In this document: one piece after another, positions 18,593-26,441 of the stretch
How the letters are laid out: the number at the start of each line of letters is the position of its first letter
Position numbering within the stretch: position 1 is the first letter of the stretch
NCBI GenBank assembly: GCA_022599775.1
Contig: JAHZLQ010000068.1
Span: 186,001 to 250,000 of the forward strand
DNA: 64,000 nt
Origin: Gammaproteobacteria bacterium
GTDB taxonomy: Bacteria > Pseudomonadota > Gammaproteobacteria > Nevskiales > Nevskiaceae
Direction: 5' to 3'
Translations under genes and position numbers: made by a program
Notes under the pieces: model-generated
What the model was told of the DNA's origin: nothing
Database searches by the model: none
Seen by the model: only the letters and a program-made list of their open reading frames with translations

Positions 18593-20047
18593 ATGTCCGT
18601 ACCCTCGACAGCACCCCCCGGCACGCTCCGGCTCGGCGATCGCCTGCTCATGGAGTTGGTGCGCCTGCGCGAAGAAAGCGCCGGTCATCCACCCCACACG
18701 CCCGATGCCGATGCCCGCGCGATCGCGGCCGGCGGCGACTTCGCCCAGCGGCTCGCCGCCCGCGCCCAGGCCCTGCCCGAGTCGGACGCACGCCTGCGCG
18801 CGCTGCGCCATCTGCGCCGCAGCGCGCTGGCGCTGGTCGGCATCGCCCTCACGTTCAGCGGCATCGCCGGCATCGCTGCCGCCAGCACCACGCTGGGCAG
18901 CCGCCAGCCGGTCAGTCTGCCGCTGCTGGTCTGTGTGCTGGTGGGCTTCAATCTGCTGAGCCTGCTGCTGTGGCTGGCGATACAACCTTGGTCCAGCCGC
19001 GCCGCACCGGGTCTCGGCCGACTGATCAGGCAACTGTGGACCCGCTGGGAACGACACGCCCTCGCGAGTTCCAAGCCGGCCGAGCCCGCCGACAGCAGCG
19101 CGCTGGACGCCATTCGCCTGCTGGCGGGCGGCAGCAGCGGTCGCTGGCTGCTGGGCGCCGTCGTGCACGCCGCCTGGCTGGCGTTCTCTCTGTGCGCGCT
19201 GTTGACACTGGCGGTGCTGCTCTCGGTCCGCGCCTACGAGTTGGCCTGGGAAACCACTCTGCTGAGTCCGCAGGCACTGGCGCAGTGGGCGCGCTGGATG
19301 TCGCTGGGCCCGGCGCTGCTCGGTGCCACCGGTCCCGAAACCCTGCCCGTGGACGGCGCTCTGGACAGCGGTGCCCGCGAAGCCTGGGCCATATGGCTGC
19401 TCGCCGCCCTGGTGGTCTATGGCGTGCTGCCGCGACTGCTGGCGCTGCTGGCCTGCGTGGCGCTGGCAATGCGCGCGCTGTCGAACATCGGCCGTGACTT
19501 GACGCGACCCGGCTATGCGCGCCTGCGCACACGCCTGCTGCCGGATCACGCCGGTCTCGGCGTCGTCGATCCGGTGTCGGAGCGCCCCTCGGCACCGCGC
19601 CAGCGTGTGCCACGCCGTGCCGCGCAAGGACGAGGCCGCCTCGCACTCGGGCTCGAATGGGCGCCGGACGAAGCCGATGCGATCGAGTCGCAGTGGCAGT
19701 GCCACTGGCTCGGCGTGGCCGACGGCGCGGAGCAACGCCGCCAACTGTTGGATCAACTCGCACAAGCCCGAACCGGCCGGCTGATCTTCGTGGCACGCGC
19801 CACCGCCACACCCGACCGCGGCAACGAGCGCTTCGCGGTCGAGGCGATCGACGCGGCGCAGGTTCCGGCGATTCTGGTGCTCGCGGCCTTCGAACGCCTG
19901 CAGGCACGCGGCAACGAAGCCACGCAACGCCGCCTCGACGAATGGCAGGCCTTTGCCACGCGCGCGGGCATGGATCGCGTGCTGCCCTGGTGCACGGACG
20001 CGACAGGCGCCCTGCCCGCCTTGTCCGAGGACGGGATCCGCGCATGA
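18593..20047 (+). CDS. DUF2868 membrane protein
   Basis: 484-residue protein of the DUF2868 family. Four main hydrophobic segments are visible (near residues 80-102, 107-127, 180-210 and 260-295), with a soluble C-terminal third ending in GLEWAPDEADAIESQWQCHW, LIFVARATATPDRGNERF and a Leu/Ala-rich region. The last two bases of its stop TGA and the start ATG of the next gene share ATGA, so it is translationally coupled to a GTPase-like DUF3482 protein. The pair is conserved in many gamma- and betaproteobacteria and its function is unknown. A membrane-anchored GTPase system is a fair inference. Confidence 0.85.
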   Translation: MSVPSTAPPGTLRLGDRLLMELVRLREESAGHPPHTPDADARAIAAGGDFAQRLAARAQALPESDARLRALRHLRRSALALVGIALTFSGIAGIAAASTTLGSRQPVSLPLLVCVLVGFNLLSLLLWLAIQPWSSRAAPGLGRLIRQLWTRWERHALASSKPAEPADSSALDAIRLLAGGSSGRWLLGAVVHAAWLAFSLCALLTLAVLLSVRAYELAWETTLLSPQALAQWARWMSLGPALLGATGPETLPVDGALDSGAREAWAIWLLAALVVYGVLPRLLALLACVALAMRALSNIGRDLTRPGYARLRTRLLPDHAGLGVVDPVSERPSAPRQRVPRRAAQGRGRLALGLEWAPDEADAIESQWQCHWLGVADGAEQRRQLLDQLAQARTGRLIFVARATATPDRGNERFAVEAIDAAQVPAILVLAAFERLQARGNEATQRRLDEWQAFATRAGMDRVLPWCTDATGALPALSEDGIRA

Positions 20048-21447
20048 ATCGCAGCGATGCCCTGTCACTGGCCGTGGTCGGCCACACCAACACCGGCAAG
20101 ACCTCGCTGCTGCGCACGTTGACGCGCGACAGCCGCTTCGGCGAGGTCTCGGACCGGGCCGCGACCACGCGCGACGTGCAGGGCGCGGCGCTGCTTGCCA
20201 ACGGCAAGGCGCTGGTCGCGCTGTACGACACGCCGGGGCTGGAAGACGCCAGCGCGCTGTCGGACTTCCTCGACACCGTGCCGGGCCCCCATGCCGACCC
20301 GGTGGCGCGCATCGAAGCCTTTCTGGCCGGCGATCACGACCAGGGCCGTTTCGAGCAGGAAGCCAAGGTGCTGCGCCAGCTGTTGCGCAGCGAGGCGGCA
20401 CTGTACGTCATCGACGCACGCGAACCGGTGCTCGCCAAGCATCGCGACGAACTGCGCGTACTGGCCGAATGTGGCCGGCCGCTGCTGCCGGTGCTCAACT
20501 TCACGGCGAGCGTGGACGCCGACCCCGAGCAATGGCGCAGCCAGCTGGCGCGCATGGGCCTGCATGTGATCGCCAGCTTCGACACCGTGCTGTTCGATTT
20601 CGAGGCCGAACATGAGATTTTCGAGAAGCTGGGCGTACTTCTGGAATCTCGCAGGTCCCAGCTGGAGCGCCTCAGCGCCTCACGCGACGAGGATCGAAAT
20701 GCCCTGATCCTGGCAGCAAGCCGCAGCGTCGCCGAACTGTTGGTCAATGTCGCCGGCCTGCGTTTCAGCGTGCCGTCGGGCGGCGACGAGCCCGCCGCCC
20801 GAGCACGCTTGCAGGAGCGCGTACGTGCTGCAGAACAAACTTGCGTCGACACGCTGCTGGGCCTGTTCCGCTTCGAACTGAGCGCCTACGAACCGCCGCA
20901 ATTGCCCTTGCAGCAGGGCCGCTGGCAGCTCGACCCCTTCGACCCCGAGGCGATGCGTATCCTCGGTGTGCGCACCGGTTCGGCGGCGGCTGCCGGCGGC
21001 ATGGCGGGTCTCACCGTCGATGCCTTCACCGGCGGCCTGAGCCTGGGCGCGGCCGCCCTGATCGGAGCCGGGCTGGGCGCGGTCTGGGGCGCCTCGGGTC
21101 CGCTCGGGCGGGAAATCTCGGATCGCCTGCGCGGACATCACTGGCTCGTGATCGAGGCCGGCACGCTGGCCGTGCTGGCCGGCCGGCAGACGCAGCTGCT
21201 GCGCGCCCTGCTGCGTCGCGGTCACGCGGCCCAGGAGCAACTGCGGACCGGTAGCGCCGCCGGCTGGCCGTCGCCGACGGTTGCCCGACAGGTGCTGCGT
21301 GCGCGCGCACATCCCGAATGGTCGGCGCTCAACAACGCTGCGGAAGAGGCTTTGCCGGATGCCGTGCTCCGGCCGCTGGCGCTGGCGATCGCGCAAGCGC
21401 TGGACGGCGGCGCTGAGGCGGCATCCGAGCCTGTCGGAATTCAGTAG
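20044..21447 (+). CDS. GTPase with DUF3482 C-terminal domain
   Basis: 467-residue protein. An N-terminal TRAFAC-type GTPase domain has P-loop GHTNTGKTSLLRTL (residues ~13-26), ATTRDVQG switch I and DTPGLED switch II. The canonical G4 NKxD is not seen; NFTAS occupies that region, so guanine specificity may be altered. The remainder is DUF3482, with a Gly/Ala-rich hydrophobic segment near residue 320-350 (AAGGMAGLTVDAFTGGLSLG) resembling membrane-inserting segments of YfjP-type or dynamin-like proteins. Coupled by ATGA to the upstream DUF2868 gene; the two probably act together at the membrane. Confidence 0.88.
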   Translation: MNRSDALSLAVVGHTNTGKTSLLRTLTRDSRFGEVSDRAATTRDVQGAALLANGKALVALYDTPGLEDASALSDFLDTVPGPHADPVARIEAFLAGDHDQGRFEQEAKVLRQLLRSEAALYVIDAREPVLAKHRDELRVLAECGRPLLPVLNFTASVDADPEQWRSQLARMGLHVIASFDTVLFDFEAEHEIFEKLGVLLESRRSQLERLSASRDEDRNALILAASRSVAELLVNVAGLRFSVPSGGDEPAARARLQERVRAAEQTCVDTLLGLFRFELSAYEPPQLPLQQGRWQLDPFDPEAMRILGVRTGSAAAAGGMAGLTVDAFTGGLSLGAAALIGAGLGAVWGASGPLGREISDRLRGHHWLVIEAGTLAVLAGRQTQLLRALLRRGHAAQEQLRTGSAAGWPSPTVARQVLRARAHPEWSALNNAAEEALPDAVLRPLALAIAQALDGGAEAASEPVGIQ

Positions 21448-21569
21448 CAATTCAGCGCCGAAAGGCTTGAATCGAAGCACCTCGCAGCTGGATTCGCGTC
21501 CGCCCCGAAGCGGTTCGGACGCAGGGACGGCTACGCCTCATGGACCGGTATCGCTCAAGGACGACGACG

Positions 21570-21749
21570 ATGAAAACCACCTTCTTTCTGCATGCCTGTG
21601 GCCCGCAGGGCACGATCAAGACGCTGGCACGCTGCTTCTCGATGTCCGATGCGCGCGACAAATTGCAGCGGCACGAGGTACCCAAGGACGTTCGTCGCTG
21701 GATCGGCGAATACCGCTCCGGCCGGCTCGTGGCCTCGCACGAGCTCTGA
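21570..21749 (+). CDS. Small hypothetical protein
   Basis: 59 residues from the ATG at 21570 (MKTTFFLHACGPQGTIKTLA), preceded by CAAGGACGACGACG with a plausible Shine-Dalgarno core AAGGA. The body (MSDARDKLQRHEVPKDVRRWIGEY) looks like a compact helical protein. I recognise no family. It follows the DUF3482 gene by 122 bases on the same strand. Confidence 0.5.
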   Translation: MKTTFFLHACGPQGTIKTLARCFSMSDARDKLQRHEVPKDVRRWIGEYRSGRLVASHEL

Positions 21750-21779
21750 TCGCCGACGACGGCGACGATCCATGCGGGA

Positions 21780-21941
21780 TCAATGCTGATGCGGGTGGCG
21801 TCGACCTGGCGGACGCAGCACCGGCGGATCGGGCATCGGAATCGGCGGTTTCTCGCCGGGCGGAACAGGCGGGCGTGGCGGAGATGGCGGCGCTCCAGAT
21901 GGCTGTGGCGGCCGGGGTGCAGGGTTTCCGTTCAGCTGCAT
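21780..21941 (-). CDS. Possible small proline-rich protein
   Basis: 53-codon open frame from the ATG at 21941, with about 40 percent proline in PPxP runs (APRPPQPSGAPPSPPRPPVP) and a basic GRRHPHQH end. It follows the host-attachment protein gene by 40 bases on the same strand. Its Shine-Dalgarno sequence is weak. Similar short Pro-rich frames occur near such genes, but compositional bias alone could produce it. Confidence 0.35.
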   Translation of the reverse strand: MQLNGNPAPRPPQPSGAPPSPPRPPVPPGEKPPIPMPDPPVLRPPGRRHPHQH

Positions 21942-21981
21942 ATCGAGGGCTCAATGAAAGCTGTTCAGGCTGGTCGACCGC

Positions 21982-22434
21982 TCAATCCGAGTACGCGAGA
22001 TGCCGCTCGATATCTGCGATGGCGTGCCCGCTCAGGTCCTTTGGAAATTCGCTGATGATGCGCGCCTGCACTTCGGGATGGAATGCCTTGCGCAGTACGC
22101 CGAGCGTTGCAGGCGGCGCCACCACCACGAGCTTGTCGAAGCGGCCGGCGTGTGCTGCGCGGTAGAGGACGTCCGCCACGGTCACGGCAAAGCGGTCTTC
22201 CGAAAGCTGGTGCCAGTCCGTTTGGTCGAGGGCGCTGCGATGGCCAGCCGCGCCGTCGCCGCGCCGGCCGGGACGATCTGTGCCCTGCTCGCGCGTTGGG
22301 GCGTCGTCATGCTCGAATACCGCTTCGGTTTCGAGCGCAGGCTGGACGGCATTTCCATGGTTGCGCAGAAACAGCGCCTTGCTGCCATCACCGACTACGA
22401 TCAGTGTGCCTTCGGGAATACGAATGGGTTCCAT
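21982..22434 (-). CDS. Host attachment family protein
   Basis: 150 residues. Family features: WILV-like start IRIPEGTLIVVGDGSKALFLRN (the GD.SKA.F motif), a variable acidic/Arg loop, then DRFAVTVADVLYRAAHAGRFDKLVVVAPPATLGVLRKAFHPEV, which is highly typical, and a DLSGHAIADIERHL end. Named after an Agrobacterium protein required for attachment to plant cells, but the fold resembles the eRF1 domain 2/RNase H-like group and most members are uncharacterised. Probably cytoplasmic: no signal peptide is visible. Confidence 0.88.
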   Translation of the reverse strand: MEPIRIPEGTLIVVGDGSKALFLRNHGNAVQPALETEAVFEHDDAPTREQGTDRPGRRGDGAAGHRSALDQTDWHQLSEDRFAVTVADVLYRAAHAGRFDKLVVVAPPATLGVLRKAFHPEVQARIISEFPKDLSGHAIADIERHLAYSD

Positions 22435-22599
22435 GTGGCGCCTCCTCCGTTAGCCGTGGCACGACCTCGGGCCGTGCCGAATCGGGTCCAGTCGAGCGCG
22501 GCTGCGAAATCGCCAAAGCTGGCAAGGCAGCCGCCATGCCCCACAGCATGCGTGCCGGGCTGCGAACCGGCCCTGAATATCGGCTCCGGATCAATGGAT

Positions 22600-23592
22600 T
22601 CAGTCCAGGAACGCCGAGGCGACCAGCTCGTAAGAGCGCAGACGCGCCACCGGATCGTGCAGATTGCTGACGATCATGACTTCATCGGCTGCGCAGGCCG
22701 TCGCCATGGACTCGATTGCCGCGCGCACCTGCGGCGGCGTGCCAACGATGGTGCGCTGGCGGTACTCGGCCACGGCCTCGCGCTCGAAATCGGTATAGGC
22801 ATAGGCGGCCGCTTCCTTGGGGCTCGGCAGCGGCAGGAACTGACCACGGCGAATACGCAGCCACGCCAGGTCCATCGTCGAGGCATGGCGCTCGGCCTCG
22901 GCTTCGGTCTCGGCGCAAACCACCGCCACGCCCAGAATCGCGTGCGGGCGCGCAAACGCCTCGGACGGCTGGAATGAGGCTTTGTAGGCCTGGAACGCCG
23001 GCGCGGCCGGTGTCGGACTGAAGTGACTGGCGAAGCTGTAGCCCATGCCGGCGGCGCCGGCCATGCGCGCACTGGCGCCGCTGGAGCCCAGAATCCAGAT
23101 CGGCGGCAGCGGTACATCGTCCGGCATCGCGCGAATCTGCCTGAAAGGATGGCCCTCAGGAAATCCGCCGTTGCAATAGGCCCGCATCTCGGACAGCAGC
23201 GCCGGAAACTGCTCGCCTTCGAAGGCGCGCAAGGCGCGGCTCGCGGCCGGCTCCGAGCCGGGTGCGCGGCCCAGGCCGAGGTCGATGCGGCCCGGATGCA
23301 GGCCGGCCAACGTACGAAAGGTCTCGGCCACCTTCAGCGGCGAATGGTTCGGCAGCATGATGCCGCCGGAGCCCACGTGGATGTGTCGGGTGGCCGCAGC
23401 GACATGCGCGATCAGGATTTCCGGCGCGGCACTGGCCACACTGGGCATGCTGTGGTGCTCGGCGAACCAGTGCCGGACGTAGCCCAGGGACTCCGCCAGA
23501 CGCGCCAGATCCACCGTGCGGCGCAGGGACTCGGATGCAGTGGAGCCCGACGGCACGGGAGCCAGATCGAGCACGGACAGGGGAATGGACAT
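22600..23592 (-). CDS. LLM-class flavin-dependent oxidoreductase
   Basis: 330-residue luciferase-like monooxygenase of the YhbW/MsnO8 type. Visible segments: IPLSVLDLAPVPSGSTASES, RLAESLGYVRHWFAEHHSMPSVA, HIHVGSGGIMLPNHSPLKVAETF, LHPGRIDLGLGRAPGSEPAASRALR and PPIWILGSSGASARMAG. These bind FMN or F420; in proteobacteria FMNH2 supplied by a reductase is expected. It probably oxidises an unknown small molecule. Stand-alone gene divergent from a TonB-dependent receptor. Confidence 0.9.
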   Translation of the reverse strand: MSIPLSVLDLAPVPSGSTASESLRRTVDLARLAESLGYVRHWFAEHHSMPSVASAAPEILIAHVAAATRHIHVGSGGIMLPNHSPLKVAETFRTLAGLHPGRIDLGLGRAPGSEPAASRALRAFEGEQFPALLSEMRAYCNGGFPEGHPFRQIRAMPDDVPLPPIWILGSSGASARMAGAAGMGYSFASHFSPTPAAPAFQAYKASFQPSEAFARPHAILGVAVVCAETEAEAERHASTMDLAWLRIRRGQFLPLPSPKEAAAYAYTDFEREAVAEYRQRTIVGTPPQVRAAIESMATACAADEVMIVSNLHDPVARLRSYELVASAFLD

Positions 23593-23738
23593 GGGACTCC
23601 TTGAAAAGGCGATGGCCTCATTATCCGCCTTCCTGGCTCCGAACCCACGTCCGGATCCGAATGGCAGACATCGTCATGGTCCGGGCATGGTGGGTATGCC
23701 ATGAATAGCGTCCGAGATCCAATAACCTTCGAGTAACC

Positions 23739-26147
23739 ATGTACGAGCTTTCGCCCCGCCTCCGTCACCACGGCGCAGCCGCGCTTTTGCTGTGCCTGGT
23801 CGCGATGCCGGCGCTCGCCCAGGACGTGCAGACCGAGGACGGCGAACCGGACTCGACGCGTCCGGCCAACAATCGCGCGCCGGTGCAGCTCGAAGAAATC
23901 GTCGTCACCGCCCAGAAGAAGGTCCAGAACCTCCAGGACGTTCCGGTTTCGGTCGGCGTGGTCGATACCCAGGCCATGCGCGACGCCGGCAGCTTCGACG
24001 CCGGCGATCTCGAAAACCGCGTGGCGAACGTGGAGATCGACATCGATCCGCAGGCGCCGGTCATCGGTATCCGCGGGTTCGCGACGGAAACCGACAATGT
24101 CGGCTTCGATCCCTCGGTGGGCCTGTCGGTGGACTACGTGGCGCTCGGCCGACCGGAATTCGTGGCCGACGGGCTGTTCGATCTGGAACGCATCGAAGTG
24201 CTGCGCGGCAGCCAGGGCACCTTGTTCGGCAAGAACACGATCGCCGGCGTGATCAATTTTCTCAGCGCCGAACCGTCCCCGCATTTTTCGGGCGATGTGC
24301 TGGCCAGCATCGGCGATCCGGACCAGAAGCGCATCGAGGCCGGCGTCAGCGTGCCGCTCGGAGACTGGCTGTCGGCGCGCCTGTCCGGCCTGTACTGGGA
24401 CCGCGACGGCGAGGTCGACAACACCACGCTCAATCGCACCGAAGGCGACCTGGAGCAGCGTGCGGGCCGCCTCAAGCTGATGGCGACGCCGGGCTCCGCT
24501 TGGACCCTCGGCCTGTCCACGCAGTACTCGGACACCCGCGTGGACTACCCGCCGTGGCAGTTGTTCGACGCCGCGCCGGCGGCGCTCGCCTATTCGCGCG
24601 AATACGATCCGCAGACCGAAGACGATCCGCTCGATACGCAGACCGCGATGAACGTGCCGGGCTACGTCGAACGCACCTCCGACCTGTCTCGCGCGCTGAT
24701 CGAATACGATCACGGCGCGGTGCTCGGCCTGCAAGGATTGACCAGCACCGCTGTGATCGGCCACGCCGCCTTCGATCTCGCCACGATCATCGACATCGAC
24801 GTGAGCCCCGCCGATTTGATCATCACCGACTTCCGCAACGATTTCAGCCAGGACTCGATCGAACTGCGTGCGGCCGGCGACGCCGGCTCCCTGTTCGGCC
24901 TGGGCGGGCACGTCGAATTCGTCACCGGCGTCTACGGCTATCGTTCGGACCTCGAAAGCCACCTCGACACGATCGCCGGTGACAATCTGATCGGCTTTGC
25001 CCTGAGCACCGCCGGGTTCGATGCGCTCGGACTCGGCGACATCCCCGGCACCGGCCTGATCACCGGCCTGCTCGATGCCCTGCAACCGCTGCCGGACATC
25101 CCGATCAACGATCAGTTGCTGCGCGGCTTCGAGCAGGACAGCGAGAGCTATGCGGTGTTCGGGCAGATGACCTGGCATCTCGGCGAGCGCCTGGCCACCA
25201 TCGTCGGCCTGCGCTATGGCGTGGAGGACAAGGATGCGGATTTCGACGTGCAGACGGTGGGACCGGGGCTGGTCGGCCTGGTGGTCGGCGCCGATACCTT
25301 CACGACCTCCCTGAACCGACACGAAACCGACTTCTCGCCGAAGCTGGGGTTGCAGTACGAATGGTCCGACGACTTCATGAGCTTCCTCACCTGGACGCGC
25401 GGCTTCAAGGGCGGCGGCTTCAACGCCACCGCCGAGTCCGCGGCCAATCTGGAATTCGAACCGGAGCGCGCCAGTTCCTTCGAGGCCGGCATCAAGAGCC
25501 GCTGGTTCGACCGTGCACTGACCTTCAACCTCACCGCCTACCGCACCGAAGTCGAGGATCTGCAGGTGGTCGACTTCGTGAACGTCTCCTATGAGGTCAA
25601 CAACGCGGCCGAAGCGATCCTGCAAGGCGTGGAGATCGAGGCCAACTGGCGCCCGTCGATCGCCTGGTTCTCGCTGGCGAGCTCCATGGCCTACGGCAAG
25701 GCCGAATACGACAGCTATCCCAATGCGCCCGCCGCCGAGGACGGCAACGACAGCTGCGGCATTCCGGACGAAGACGGCCGTCAGGACCTGAGCGGCTGCA
25801 CTCTGCCGAACGCCCCGGAGTTCACGGCAGCGCTGTCACCCTTGTTCACGCTGCCGATCGGCGAAACCTACGCGCTGCGCTGGGGCGTGGACCTGAGCTA
25901 TCGCGGCGAACAGTATTCGGCCTCGGACCTCGACGCGCACAGCCGCCAGGGCGGCTACACCCTGATCGGCTCGCGCCTGGTGTTCGGCCCCAGCGACGAA
26001 CGCTGGGCCATCATCGTGGCCGGCACCAACCTCAGCGACAAACGCGCCAAGGATCTGGTGTTCGACAACAGCGTGTACGCGGACACCTACGTGTCGCAAC
26101 AGATTCCCTTGCGCAGCCTGGTGGCCTCGTTCCGCGCCAGCTGGTAG
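23739..26147 (+). CDS. TonB-dependent outer-membrane receptor
   Basis: 802 residues. Signal peptide HGAAALLLCLVAMPALAQ; TonB box EEIVVTAQKKVQNLQDVPVS. The plug domain includes IGIRGFATETDNVG and ERIEVLRGSQGTLFGKNTIAGVINF. The long C-terminal beta-barrel ends in the aromatic-terminated strand LVASFRASW, as needed for BAM insertion. This group (EIVVTAQK, VPVSV) commonly takes up hydrophobic or carbohydrate-like compounds as well as iron chelates; the ligand here is unknown. It is divergent from the LLM oxidoreductase gene, which might relate to its substrate. Confidence 0.95.
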   Translation: MYELSPRLRHHGAAALLLCLVAMPALAQDVQTEDGEPDSTRPANNRAPVQLEEIVVTAQKKVQNLQDVPVSVGVVDTQAMRDAGSFDAGDLENRVANVEIDIDPQAPVIGIRGFATETDNVGFDPSVGLSVDYVALGRPEFVADGLFDLERIEVLRGSQGTLFGKNTIAGVINFLSAEPSPHFSGDVLASIGDPDQKRIEAGVSVPLGDWLSARLSGLYWDRDGEVDNTTLNRTEGDLEQRAGRLKLMATPGSAWTLGLSTQYSDTRVDYPPWQLFDAAPAALAYSREYDPQTEDDPLDTQTAMNVPGYVERTSDLSRALIEYDHGAVLGLQGLTSTAVIGHAAFDLATIIDIDVSPADLIITDFRNDFSQDSIELRAAGDAGSLFGLGGHVEFVTGVYGYRSDLESHLDTIAGDNLIGFALSTAGFDALGLGDIPGTGLITGLLDALQPLPDIPINDQLLRGFEQDSESYAVFGQMTWHLGERLATIVGLRYGVEDKDADFDVQTVGPGLVGLVVGADTFTTSLNRHETDFSPKLGLQYEWSDDFMSFLTWTRGFKGGGFNATAESAANLEFEPERASSFEAGIKSRWFDRALTFNLTAYRTEVEDLQVVDFVNVSYEVNNAAEAILQGVEIEANWRPSIAWFSLASSMAYGKAEYDSYPNAPAAEDGNDSCGIPDEDGRQDLSGCTLPNAPEFTAALSPLFTLPIGETYALRWGVDLSYRGEQYSASDLDAHSRQGGYTLIGSRLVFGPSDERWAIIVAGTNLSDKRAKDLVFDNSVYADTYVSQQIPLRSLVASFRASW

Positions 26148-26162
26148 CGACGAATGCCGTGG

Positions 26163-26417
26163 CTAACGCAGGAATTGGGTCCGCTTTTCAAGCTGGAAAA
26201 TGGACTCGCCGATCTCTTCCAGCCTTGCTGACAAAAGCGCCTGGGCGTCGTAGAGGCCGCGATTGTAGAAGTACGAACCGATTTCGGTGGTAAAGAAATC
26301 CAGCAGGAATTCGGCATCGAAGCCGCCGATCGACTGCTGCATTTCCTCCTCGAAATAGCCTTGAATCCGCGCCACGATCAAGGCCTTTTCTTCCTTGGAG
26401 AACTTGATTTCGCTCAT
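26163..26417 (-). CDS. DUF2164 family protein
   Basis: 84 residues from the ATG at 26417. KFSKEEKALIVARIQGYFEEEM, GGFDAEFLLDFFTTEIGSYFYNRGLYDAQALL matches DUF2164 closely. Small, acidic and cytoplasmic; function unknown. It lies 24 bases downstream of the second TonB-dependent receptor gene on the same strand, so it may be co-transcribed. Convergent with the first receptor. Confidence 0.9.
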   Translation of the reverse strand: MSEIKFSKEEKALIVARIQGYFEEEMQQSIGGFDAEFLLDFFTTEIGSYFYNRGLYDAQALLSARLEEIGESIFQLEKRTQFLR

Positions 26418-26441
26418 CGGCAATGACCGCCCGCCTGCTGC

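Noticed and set aside
17351..20401. Very long open frame (about 1000 codons) on the minus strand
   Set aside because: Antisense to clearly real Yip1, arfB and DUF2868 genes. Its translation is Arg/Gln/His-rich without domains, as expected opposite high-GC coding DNA.
23412..25625. Open frame of about 737 codons on the minus strand
   Set aside because: Shadow of the TonB-dependent receptor and LLM genes; its last residues resemble the LLM N-terminus only because it enters that gene in another frame.
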